From: DATFDN01 sp963830565
Lineage (GTDB): Bacteria > Pseudomonadota > Alphaproteobacteria > Acetobacterales > Acetobacteraceae
Direction of reading: 5' to 3'
Assembly: GCA_963830565.1 (NCBI GenBank)
Contig: CAWHMO010000018.1
Span: forward strand, 1 to 64,000
Length of the DNA stretch: 64,000 nucleotides
Shown here: piece by piece, positions 43,346 to 51,766 of the stretch
How the letters are laid out: each line of letters opens with the position of its first letter
Position numbering within the stretch: the stretch's first letter is position 1
Position numbers and translations under genes: made by a program
Notes under the pieces: model-generated
What the model was told of the DNA's origin: nothing
Database searches by the model: none
What the model saw: the letters and a program-made list of their open reading frames with translations, nothing else

Positions 43346-44888
43346 ATGACCGACATTACGGCCGAGATCGGCCGCCGCCGCACCTTCGCGATCATCTCCC
43401 ACCCCGACGCGGGCAAGACCACGCTCACCGAGCAGATCCTGCGCGCGGGCGGCGCGATCCAACTCGCCGGCTCGGTGCGCGCCAAGGGCGAGCGCCGGCG
43501 CACCCGTTCGGACTGGATGGGGATTGAGCGCGAGCGCGGCATCTCGGTCGTCACTTCGGTGATGACGTTCGAGCACGCCGGCTGCGTGTTCAATTTGCTC
43601 GACACGCCCGGCCACGAGGACTTCTCCGAGGACACCTATCGCACGCTGACCGCGGTCAATTCCGCGGTCATGGTGATCGATGCCGCCAAGGGGATCGAGG
43701 CGCGCACGCGCAAGCTGTTCGAGATCTGCCGCCTGCGCGACATCCCGATCGTCACATTCATCAACAAGATGGACCGCGAAAGCCGCGACCCGTTGGAGCT
43801 GCTGGACGAGATCGCCTCGACCCTCGCCCTCGATACCGCGCCGGTCACCTGGCCGGTCGGGCGCGCGGCGGACTTCGTCGGCACCTATGACCTGCGCTTG
43901 CGTGACCTGCATTTGAAAGCCGATCTCACGCAGTCCGACCCGCGGCTGATCGCGGTCGCCGAGGAGGTCGATCTGGTGCAGTCCGCGCTGCCGGCGTTCG
44001 ACCGCCAGAGCTTCCTCGAAGGCCACCTGACGCCGGTCTATTTCGGCTCCGCCATCAAGGGGGTAGGGGTCGCCGACCTGCTGGCGGGCCTGGCCGAATA
44101 CGGCCCGGCGCCACGCGCGCAGCCGGCGGATGTGGGTGCCGTGCAGGCCACCGAGCCGAGGCTGACCGCGCTGGTGTTCAAGATCCAGGCGAACATGGAC
44201 CCCAACCACCGCGACCGCGTCGCCTTCGCGCGGGTCTGCTCGGGCCGGCTGGTGCGTGGGATGCGGCTGAAGCAGGTGCGCACCGGCAAGCTGATCCCGC
44301 TGCACGCGCCCCAATTCTTCTTCGCGCGCGAGCGCGAGCTGGTCGAGGAGGCGTTCGCCGGCGACGTGGTCGGCATCCCCAATCACGGCACGCTGCGCAT
44401 CGGCGATACGCTGACCGACGGGGATGATCTGAACTTCCTTGGCGTGCCCTATTTCGCCCCCGAGATCCTGCGTCGCGTGCGCCTCGACGAGGCGATGAAG
44501 GCGAAAAAACTGCGCCAGGCGTTGCAGGAACTGGCCGAGGAAGGCGTGGTCCAGCTGTTCCGCCCGCTCGACGGCTCTCCTCCGATCGTGGGCGTTGTCG
44601 GCACTTTGCAGCTCGATGTGCTGCAGGCACGGCTCGGCGCCGAGTACCGGCGTGACGATCGGCTTCGAGACGACGCCCTACGCGGTCGCGCGCTGGGTCT
44701 CCTCCCCCGACAAGCAGAAGCTGGCCCGCTTCGTGGCCGAGAACCGCAGTGCCATCGCCGAGGACGTGGACGGCGATCCGGTGTACCTTGCCACCTCCGC
44801 CTTTATGATGCGCCGCACGACCGAGCTGAGCCCGGCGCTGGCGTTCCGCGACATCAAGGACGTGCTGAAGGAAAAGGCAGCTGCGTAG
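43346..44888 (+). pseudogene. prfC: Peptide chain release factor 3, one frameshift
   Basis: RF3 is a GTPase that recycles RF1/RF2. G motifs are all visible: AIISHPDAGKTTLTEQIL (G1), ERGISVVTSVMTFEHAGC (G2), NLLDTPGHEDFSEDTYRTL (G3), TFINKMDRESRDPLELLDEI (G4). The C-terminal part LDVLQARLGAEY is followed by a shift: the first frame reads RRDDRLRDDALRGR, while the correct continuation GVTIGFETTPYAVARWVSSP is in another frame to 44888. An extra C near 44648 (TACCGGC for TACGGC) explains it. Corrected length is 513 residues, normal for RF3. Confidence 0.88.
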
Positions 44889-44990
44889 GCCAGCACAGGC
44901 GCTACTCACCTCCTCTCGTCCCGAGCGGCATTGCCTTGAGTGCGGCAAGCGGCTGTTGCTGGGCAGACACTCAGGAAAGGCTTCATCCCA

Positions 44991-45909
44991 ATGACGAGAA
45001 GCTCAATGGGCAAAGCCGTGCTGGGGTTCGGGTTCGCCATGTTCTTGGGTTTCGCAGCGGATGCGGCTGAGACCCTCGACAGAACCCCCCGCACTGCAGT
45101 GATCTCTGCCTTTCAGCCTGAGTGGACAGCACTGCAAGCAGCACTCCAGGAACACAAAAGGTATGTCGTCAACGGGACAGCCTTTGACACGGGTGTCCTC
45201 GAAGGCAAGCCGGTGGTCCTGTTTCTCAGCGGGATCAGCGTGGTCAACGCAGCGATGACGAGTTCAACTCGCACTTGACCGCTTTACTATCGTGAGGATC
45301 GTCGTTTCAGGCATTGCAGGCGGAGTCGATCCCAGGCTTGCAATTGGCGACGTAGTGATTCCTGCGCAGTGGAGCGAGTACCTCGAAACTATTTTCGCCC
45401 GCGAAAAGGGCGGTTCCTACGTATTGCCCAGGTTCGCCGATAAATCGCTGCCGAATTTCGGGATGATGTTTCCGCAGCCGGTAGAGGTCGCAAACGGCAC
45501 GCCGCAGCCGGAGAAGCGGCGGTGGTTTCCCGTTGACGCACAGCTCCTCTCCATTGCCAGGACAGTGGCAGGGACCGTCCGTCTGAGTGTTTGCCCTAGT
45601 GATAACAAGTGCCTTCCACATCAGCCGGAGGTCGTCGTCGGTGGCAACGGCGTATCCGGCCAGTCGTTTGTCGATAACGCGGCATTTCGCGAATATGTCC
45701 AGAAGACCTTCGGTGCCGAGGTTCTGGACATGGAAAGCGCCGCAGTGGCGCACGTCGCCTACGCCAACAAGACGCCATTCATCGCCTTCCGCAGTCTGTC
45801 TGACCTCGCGGGAGGCGGCGCAGGTGAGAACGAGTTGGGAACCTTTTTCCAGTTGGCATCCGAGAACTCGGCGACGGTCGTTGAAGCTTTCCTGAAGGCG
45901 CTACCCTGA
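44991..45909 (+). pseudogene. Exported nucleoside-phosphorylase-fold protein (MTA/SAH-nucleosidase-like), one frameshift
   Basis: The first frame has a signal peptide (VLGFGFAMFLGFAADAAETL) followed by RTAVISAFQPEWTALQAALQ and GKPVVLFLSGISVVNAAMT. The second frame continues RIVVSGIAGGVDPRLAIGDV, VVGGNGVSGQSFVDNAAFRE and FGAEVLDMESAAVAHVAYAN (nucleoside-binding MESA motif). An extra base near 45261 separates them; correction joins NAAMT to VQLALDRFTIV and gives 305 residues. Periplasmic members of this family are known, but their substrates are not. GGAAAGG precedes the ATG. Confidence 0.8.
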
Positions 45910-46342
45910 CCTCGTTGTGAGGGCGGACAAGTGCTTCCCGAGCCGGAGGCGCCGAGGGCCTAAGGTAATATCAGGGACTATGCATCACCTGCTGCACGGA
46001 TCGGCTGGCTGGTGCCTAGCGCTGGGTGGCGCAGGAAGGTGCGGACGATCGATCTTGGTGGCGCCCTGTTGCGCGATGGATGAAACAAGCGCCCACGTTC
46101 CCACGAACTCTCTGGCAGTCGCACGTTCGCTCTGGGCGTGGCGAAAGAGAATACGGCTGACACGGCGGCGATCGGCATGGCGAGGCGGTTCACAGCCTGT
46201 CTCTTCTGCTAACCGGCGGCAGTTTCTGCCGGGTCGTTAACGGCCGGGTAACGAGCCATGCCTACCATCGCGCGACGGCAGAATGCCATCGGAGCCGGCT
46301 CGCGATGCAGTCCAGGCACCCAGCGCAAGGAGTTCGCGCGCC
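45910..46342. promoter_or_regulatory. Upstream region of the flagellar operon
   Basis: No convincing gene is seen in these 430 bases. A perfect interrupted palindrome CGGCAG-TTT-CTGCCG lies at 46217-46231 within a CCGG-rich context, 112 bases before the fliF start used here. Such a site in front of a flagellar operon that also encodes an FlbD-type activator could be its operator, but this is inference. The ribosome site AAGGAG is at 46327-46332. Confidence 0.3.
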
Positions 46343-47992
46343 ATGCAGGCCCTGATCCAGGGATTGCGGGCGCTTGGCCCGGTGCGGCTCGCGGCCATGG
46401 GCGTGGTCGGCGCCGCCGTGCTGGGGCTGCTCGCCATGCTTGTTGTGACCTCCGGGCGCCAGCCAATGGCGCTGCTGTACGGCGGGCTTGACCTCAACGA
46501 TGCCGCCCAGGCAGCCGAGCAGCTCGGCCGTCAGCACATCCCGTTCCAGCTCGGCGCCGGCGGGACCGCGATCATGGTGCCGGCTGACCTCGTGCCGCAG
46601 GCTCGGGTGGCGCTGGCCAAGGCAGGCCTGCCCTCGGGCGGGTCTGTCGGCTACGAGCTGTTCGATCGCGGCGCCGGCGGGCTGACCAGTACCGATTTCG
46701 AGCAGCAGATCGCCCAGACCCGCGCGCTGGAGGGCGAACTCGTCCGCAGCATCCGCGCCATCGACGGGGTGCGGACCGCGCGCGTTCACCTGGTCCTGCC
46801 GCGCCGCGAGCCCTTCGCCCGCGAGCAGCAGGAGGCGCGGGCAAGCGTGCTGCTAACCATGGCCGGGGCGATGCGTCTCGACCGCGAGGGCGTGCAGGCC
46901 GTCCTGAACCTGGTCGCCGCCGCGGTTCCGGGACTGAAGCCGCGCGACATCGCCATCGTCAACTCGCGCGGCGAGCTGCTCGCCCGTGCCGGCACGCCGG
47001 TCGATGCGGTCGGCGGCGGCGCCCTGTCGGGCGACGAACTGCGCCGCGCGACCGAGCTGCGCCTGGCGCGCGCGGTGGAGGAAATGCTGGAGCGCAGCCT
47101 CGGCCCCGGCCACGTGCGCGCCGAGGCGGCGGTGCGCATGGACTACGACCAGGTCCGCGAAACCCAGGAGAAATACGACCCCGACGGCCAGGTGCCGCGC
47201 AGCGAGCAGAGCGTCACGACCAAGAGCAAGAGCACCGAGGCCGCGCAGACCGTCACGGTGCAGAACAACCTGCCGAACGCCGACCCGGCATCCAGCGGCG
47301 CCGGAAACGAGGAGAACCGGCAGGAGGAGACCACGAACTACGAGATCAGCAAGACGGTCCGCACGCTGATCCGCGAGCAGCCGCAGATTGGCCATATCAG
47401 CCTGGCGGTCATGGTGGACTCCGCGAAGGCCCACTCCGATGCAGACCTCGCGCGCATCGGCGACCTGGTGAAGACGGCGATCGGGTTCGATGCCAAGCGC
47501 GGTGATGCGGTGCGGGTCGAGGCGATGCCGTTCGTGGCGGAGGACACGCCGGAGCCCGCGAAGCCGGCGCTGTTGGGCCTGCATGTCGAGAAGTCCGACG
47601 TCATGCGGCTGGCCGAGCTCGCGCTGCTGGGCCTGGTCGGGATCGTGGTGCTGCTGACGGTGCTGCGCCCGATGGTCGTTCGCCTGACCGCGCTCGGGCC
47701 CGCGTCGCTGGCCGATGGCGCCGGCGGCTTGCTGGCCGGCGCGGGCATGGGCGCGGCGCAGGCGCCGGCTCCCGTGGGGGGAGGCGGCGGGGCACTCCCC
47801 GGGTCGGGGGCGCCGGGGCTGGGGCAGGCGATCGGGCCGGCGCTGCTGGAGGACGAGAGCATGGTGAGCCTCGCCCAGGTCGAGGGCCAGATGCGGGCCT
47901 CCTCGGTCCGCCGCATCGCCGACCTGGTCGAACGCCATCCCAACGAGACGCTGAGCATCGTGCGCGGCTGGATTGGCCGGGAGGCGGGCTGA
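46343..47992 (+). CDS. fliF: Flagellar MS-ring protein FliF
   Basis: A 549-residue protein that forms the membrane-embedded MS ring. The start at 46343 is chosen because AAGGAG is 10 bases upstream and MQALIQGLRALGPVRLAAMG resembles relatives; an ATG at 46283 in frame is possible. Two membrane helices are seen, near residues 17-40 and 425-445 (LAELALLGLVGIVVLLTVLR). The secretin-like ring-building region contains GVRTARVHLVLPRREPFARE and SVLLTMAGAMRLDREGVQAV. The C-terminal tail (VRRIADLVERHPNETLSIVRGWI) is the FliG-binding helix. Confidence 0.93.
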   Translation: MQALIQGLRALGPVRLAAMGVVGAAVLGLLAMLVVTSGRQPMALLYGGLDLNDAAQAAEQLGRQHIPFQLGAGGTAIMVPADLVPQARVALAKAGLPSGGSVGYELFDRGAGGLTSTDFEQQIAQTRALEGELVRSIRAIDGVRTARVHLVLPRREPFAREQQEARASVLLTMAGAMRLDREGVQAVLNLVAAAVPGLKPRDIAIVNSRGELLARAGTPVDAVGGGALSGDELRRATELRLARAVEEMLERSLGPGHVRAEAAVRMDYDQVRETQEKYDPDGQVPRSEQSVTTKSKSTEAAQTVTVQNNLPNADPASSGAGNEENRQEETTNYEISKTVRTLIREQPQIGHISLAVMVDSAKAHSDADLARIGDLVKTAIGFDAKRGDAVRVEAMPFVAEDTPEPAKPALLGLHVEKSDVMRLAELALLGLVGIVVLLTVLRPMVVRLTALGPASLADGAGGLLAGAGMGAAQAPAPVGGGGGALPGSGAPGLGQAIGPALLEDESMVSLAQVEGQMRASSVRRIADLVERHPNETLSIVRGWIGREAG

Positions 47993-47993
47993 G

Positions 47994-49007
47994 ATGCCGC
48001 GAACCGATGACTTCGCCAGTCTGGCCGGCGCGCAGAAGGCGGCGATCCTGATGCTCGCGCTGGGCGAGGAACAGTGCGGCCGGTTGTTCGCCCTGATGCA
48101 CGAGGACGAGATCAAGGAGATCTCGGCTGCGATGGCGCAGCTCGGCAGCGTGCGCGTCGAGGTGGTGGAACGGCTTTTCGTGGACTTCGCCCAAGCCCTG
48201 GGCGCCACCGGCACCCTGGTCGGCAGCTTCGAAAGCACCGAGCGCATGCTGATGCGGGCGCTGCCGCGCGAGCGTGTCGCTCAGATCATGGAAGAGATAC
48301 GCGGTCCCGCCGGCCGGACCATGTGGGACAAGCTGGGCAACGTGAACGAGGGGGTGCTCGCGAACTATCTCAAGAACGAATACCCCCAGACCGTCGCCGT
48401 CGTGCTGTCCAAGGTGCGCAGCGAGCACGCCGCGCGCGTGCTGTCGCTGCTGCCGGAGGCCTTCGCGATGGAGGTCGTCATGCGGATGCTGCGCATGGAG
48501 AGCATCCAGAGAGACGTGCTGGACGGGGTCGAGAAGACGCTGCGCGCGGAGTTCATGTCGAACCTGGCGCGCAGCACGCGCCGCGACGCGCACGAGCTGA
48601 TGGCCGATATCTTCAACAACCTGGACCGCGCGGCCGAGGGCCGGTTCATCGCCGCGCTGGAGGAGCGCAACCGCAAGTCCGCCGAGCGCATCAAGGCACT
48701 GATGTTCACCTTCGACGACCTCCAGCGCATGACGCCGGCCAGCGTGCAGGTGCTGATGCGCGAGGTGGAGAAGGAGAAGCTGCCCGTGGCGCTGAAGGGC
48801 GCCTCGGACAAGGTGCGGGACCTGTTCTTCTCCAATCTCTCGGAGCGCGCGGGGAAGATTCTGAAGGAAGAGATCGCCGCGTTGGGGCCGGTGAAGCTGC
48901 GCGCCGTGGACGAGGCGCAGGCCGCGATCGTCGCGCTGGCGAAGGAGCTTGCCGCCCAGGGCACGATCGAGATCGGCGAGAGCAAGGACGAGGAGCTGGT
49001 GTTCTAG
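47994..49007 (+). CDS. fliG: Flagellar motor switch protein FliG
   Basis: A 337-residue switch protein linking the MS ring to torque generation. The N-terminal domain begins LAGAQKAAILMLALGEEQCG. The middle domain contains the conserved EHPQ-like region as NEYPQTVAVVLSKV, and the C-terminal domain has MFTFDDLQRMTPASVQVLMR followed by the charged torque helix (EVEKEKLPVALKGASDKVRD, FFSNLSERAGKILKEEI). Its ATG lies 1 base after the fliF stop and it abuts fliH directly, so translation is coupled throughout the operon. Confidence 0.95.
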   Translation: MPRTDDFASLAGAQKAAILMLALGEEQCGRLFALMHEDEIKEISAAMAQLGSVRVEVVERLFVDFAQALGATGTLVGSFESTERMLMRALPRERVAQIMEEIRGPAGRTMWDKLGNVNEGVLANYLKNEYPQTVAVVLSKVRSEHAARVLSLLPEAFAMEVVMRMLRMESIQRDVLDGVEKTLRAEFMSNLARSTRRDAHELMADIFNNLDRAAEGRFIAALEERNRKSAERIKALMFTFDDLQRMTPASVQVLMREVEKEKLPVALKGASDKVRDLFFSNLSERAGKILKEEIAALGPVKLRAVDEAQAAIVALAKELAAQGTIEIGESKDEELVF

Positions 49008-49688
49008 ATGGACGGTCTGCTGGGTGCGGCGATGCGCGGGCGCGGCCGGGCGGGCGCGCTGTTCGACGAGGATTTCGACGCTCCGGACGCGCCGGAGCCG
49101 GAAATCATCACTCCGGGCGTGGCGCCGTGCGGGCTGACCGAGGCTGACATCGCCACCGCGCGTGCCGACGCCTGGGCGGAAGGCCATGCCTCCGGACGCG
49201 CCGATGCCGAAGCGGCGGCCGCACAGGCACTGGCCCAGGCCACCGCTTCCATGGCCGGCGAACTCGCGCGGCTTCGCCCGGAATTGCTCGCTCAGGCCGA
49301 GGCGGCGGCAAGTGCCCTCGCGCGGCTGCTGCTGGACACCTTGGCCGCGCTGTTCCCCGCGCTCAGTGCCCGGCACGGGCCGGCGGAGGCACAGGCGGTG
49401 CTCCGTGCGCTGCTGCCTGGCCTCAAGCTGGAGCCCGAGATCGTGGTGCGCGCCAATCCGCACACGACGCCCGCCCTGGCCCAGGAGGTCGCGCGCGCCC
49501 TGCCCGAGGAGGCGGATCGGGTGCGCGTGATGGCCGACCCGGCCATGGGACCGGGCGATGTGCGGGTGCGCTGGCAGGGCGGCACGGCCGCGCGCGACGC
49601 GGCGACGCTTTGGGAGGAGGTGGCGGCCGCGCTGGCCCCCGCCGGGCTGCTGAGCGCGCGTATCCGGGAGGTCGAGCATGTCGAATGA
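49008..49688 (+). CDS. fliH: Flagellar assembly protein FliH
   Basis: A 226-residue Ala-rich protein that regulates the export ATPase FliI. The central region is helical with an AWAEGHASGRADAEAAAAQA stretch, typical of FliH's GxxxG-like repeats. The C-terminal part (PGLKLEPEIVVRANPHTTPA, VMADPAMGPGDVRVRWQGGT) matches the FliH/HrpE domain. It starts immediately after fliG and its last codons overlap the fliN start. Identification rests partly on position because FliH sequences diverge. Confidence 0.8.
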   Translation: MDGLLGAAMRGRGRAGALFDEDFDAPDAPEPEIITPGVAPCGLTEADIATARADAWAEGHASGRADAEAAAAQALAQATASMAGELARLRPELLAQAEAAASALARLLLDTLAALFPALSARHGPAEAQAVLRALLPGLKLEPEIVVRANPHTTPALAQEVARALPEEADRVRVMADPAMGPGDVRVRWQGGTAARDAATLWEEVAAALAPAGLLSARIREVEHVE

Positions 49689-50004
49689 GATGCAGTTATC
49701 CGAGCTGTCCGACCCCGCGCCGGGCGGGTCGGACACGGGTTCGCCGCGCGGTGCCCGCGATCTGGAGGCGGTGTACGATATTCCCGTCACCGTCAGCGCC
49801 GTGCTCGGCAAGGCGACGATGCAGGTGAGCCAGCTCCTCAAGCTCGGACGCGGCGCCGTGGTGGAGCTGGACCGCAAGCTCGGCGAGGCGATCGACATTT
49901 ACGTGAACAACCGCCTGGTCGCCCGCGGCGAGGTGGTGATGGTCGATGACAGCCGGCTGGGGGTGACGATGACGGAAATCGTCAAGACCGACCGGGCGGG
50001 CTGA
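49678..50004 (+). CDS. fliN: Flagellar motor switch protein FliN
   Basis: A 108-residue C-ring protein of the SpoA family. The core VYDIPVTVSAVLGKATMQVS, QLLKLGRGAVVELDRKLGEA, IDIYVNNRLVARGEVVMVDD and RLGVTMTEIV fits FliN closely. It overlaps fliH by 11 bases. FliM, the third switch protein, is not in the window. Confidence 0.95.
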   Translation: MSNEMQLSELSDPAPGGSDTGSPRGARDLEAVYDIPVTVSAVLGKATMQVSQLLKLGRGAVVELDRKLGEAIDIYVNNRLVARGEVVMVDDSRLGVTMTEIVKTDRAG

Positions 50005-50014
50005 GGGAGCGGCC

Positions 50015-51355
50015 ATGCGGGTCCTCATCATCGGCTGCCTGTCGGGCGAACTGGGGCAGGCGGGGCGCATCGCGATGGCGCGCGGCGCCAAACTCGACCA
50101 GGCCGACGACGCCGCCGCGGCGCTCGCGCGGCTGCGCGCCGATGCCCGCACCGACCTCGTGCTGTGCGACATACGTCACGACGTGGGGGCGCTGGTGCGC
50201 GCGCTCGGCGCCGAACGCATCGCGGTTCCGGTTGTCGCCTGCGGCACCGGCGACGACCCCGACGCGGCGGTGCGCGCGATCCGCGATGGCGCGCGCGAGT
50301 TCCTGAGCCTGCCGCCCGACCCGGATCTGATCGCCGCCATCCTGACCGCGGCCGCCGGCGAGAGCCATGCGCTGATCGCGCGCGACCTGGTCATGCAGGC
50401 GGCGGTCCGCCGCGCCGAGCAGGTCGCGGCATCCGAGGCGTCGGTGCTGATCAGCGGCGAATCCGGCACCGGCAAGGAGGTGCTGGCGCGCCACATCCAC
50501 CGCCGTTCGCGCCGCTCCGCCGGCCCGTTCGTGGCGCTGAACTGCGCCGCGATTCCCGAGAACCTGCTCGAATCCGAGCTGTTCGGCCATGAGAAGGGGG
50601 CTTTTTCGGGCGCGCTCGCCCGCCGCGTCGGCAAGTTCGAGGCCGCCGACGGCGGCACGCTGCTGCTCGACGAGATCAGCGAGATGGAGCTGCGCCTCCA
50701 GGCCAAGCTGCTGCGGGCGCTGCAGGAACGCGAGATCGATCGGCTGGGCGGCGCGGGGCCGGTGAAGGTGAACGTTCGCATCCTCGCCACCACCAACCGC
50801 GACCTGGCGCGCGAGGCGGAGCGCGGGGCGTTCCGGGAGGATCTCTATTTCCGCCTGAACGTCGTCAGCCTGCGCGTGCCGCCGCTGCGCGAGCGCCCCG
50901 GCGACGTCGCGGTACTGGCCGAGCATTTCGCCCGCCGCTACGCCGAGGTGAACGGGGTCGCCTTCCGTCCGCTGTCCCCGGCGGCGCTGGCCGCGCTGGC
51001 CGCGCATGGCTGGCGCGGCAACGTGCGCGAACTGGAGAACACCATCCATCGCGCGGTGCTGCTGGCCGAAGGCGCGGAGATCGGCCCGGAGGCGATCGAG
51101 CTCGCGCCGGCGGCGGGCGCTGGCGCCGCTGCGGTCGCGCCCGCAACGGGCGGGGTGGCCGGGCTGGTCGGGCGCACGATGGAGGAGGTGGAGCGCGACC
51201 TGATCCTGCACACGGTGGGACATACCCTCGGCAATCGCACCCACGCCGCGACCATCCTCGGCATCTCGATCCGCGCCCTGCGCAACAAGTTGCGCGACTA
51301 CGCGGCGCAGGGGGTCCCGGTACCGCCGCCGGCGCAGGGCGTGGCGGCGGCGTGA
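50015..51355 (+). CDS. flbD: FlbD-type sigma-54-dependent flagellar transcription activator
   Basis: A 446-residue regulator. The N-terminal receiver-like domain has the segment DLVLCDIRHDVGALVRAL. The AAA+ domain has Walker A GESGTGKEVLARHIHRRS, the sigma-54 contact loop ELFGHEKGAFSGALARRVGK (GAFSGA rather than the usual GAFTGA) and LLLDEISEMELRLQAKLLRA (Walker B). The C-terminal Fis-type helix-turn-helix is THAATILGISIRALRNKLRD. In Caulobacter-like bacteria FlbD activates or represses class III/IV flagellar genes. Position after fliN agrees. Confidence 0.9.
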   Translation: MRVLIIGCLSGELGQAGRIAMARGAKLDQADDAAAALARLRADARTDLVLCDIRHDVGALVRALGAERIAVPVVACGTGDDPDAAVRAIRDGAREFLSLPPDPDLIAAILTAAAGESHALIARDLVMQAAVRRAEQVAASEASVLISGESGTGKEVLARHIHRRSRRSAGPFVALNCAAIPENLLESELFGHEKGAFSGALARRVGKFEAADGGTLLLDEISEMELRLQAKLLRALQEREIDRLGGAGPVKVNVRILATTNRDLAREAERGAFREDLYFRLNVVSLRVPPLRERPGDVAVLAEHFARRYAEVNGVAFRPLSPAALAALAAHGWRGNVRELENTIHRAVLLAEGAEIGPEAIELAPAAGAGAAAVAPATGGVAGLVGRTMEEVERDLILHTVGHTLGNRTHAATILGISIRALRNKLRDYAAQGVPVPPPAQGVAAA

Positions 51356-51636
51356 GCGGTTGGGTTTACGTGATGACGAACCGGGCGAATGGGACGCTGT
51401 ATGTGGGGGTGACGAGCGATCTCGCGCGGCGGGTTTGGGAGCACCGGGAGGGGGTAGAGGAGGGGTTCACGAAGCGGTACGGGTTGAAACGGCTGGTGTA
51501 TGCGGAGCGCCACGAGGATATCCGCGCCGCTATTCAGCGTGAGAAAAACATCAAGCACTGGCCGCGCGCGTGGAAGCTCCAGCTAATCGCAGCGGCTAAC
51601 CCGAATTGGGACAATCTTTACGATCTGCTGCCATGA
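51352..51636 (+). CDS. GIY-YIG nuclease-domain protein
   Basis: A 94-residue protein consisting of one GIY-YIG domain (UPF0213/YhbQ-like): GWVYVMTNRANGTLYVGVTS has the GVY/YVG-type pair, and DLARRVWEHREGVEEGFTKR and YGLKRLVYAERHEDIRAAIQREK contain the conserved Arg, His and Glu. A GTG start at 51352 overlaps the flbD stop. Proteins of this type are small putative nucleases of unclear role. It lies between flbD and flhA, where flagellar operons normally have none, so it is probably an insertion. Confidence 0.8.
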   Translation: MSGWVYVMTNRANGTLYVGVTSDLARRVWEHREGVEEGFTKRYGLKRLVYAERHEDIRAAIQREKNIKHWPRAWKLQLIAAANPNWDNLYDLLP

Positions 51637-51656
51637 CGGTCTCGGCCTTCCCAACA

Positions 51657-51746
51657 TCGTCATGGCCGGACTTGATCCGGCCATCCAGCGGAACCTCCCG
51701 TAGCGGGGACCGTGGATTGGATGCCCGGGTCAAGCCCGGGCATGAC
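51657..51746. repeat. Pair of hairpins, REP-like intergenic repeat
   Basis: Stems ATGGCCGGA/TCCGGCCAT at 51662-51670 and 51676-51684 (loop CTTGA) and ATGCCCGGG/CCCGGGCAT at 51721-51729 and 51735-51743 (loop TCAAG) resemble the widespread alphaproteobacterial GTCATGCCCGGGCTTGACCC-type repeat. The element sits in the gap before flhA. It is related in form to 43232-43315. Confidence 0.8.
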
Positions 51747-51766
51747 GATTGGGATTCACGCAACCA

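Noticed and set aside
45917..46240. 107-codon frame upstream of fliF
   Set aside because: Arg/Ser/Cys-rich composition typical of a chance frame in GC-rich DNA, no ribosome site and no recognisable domain.
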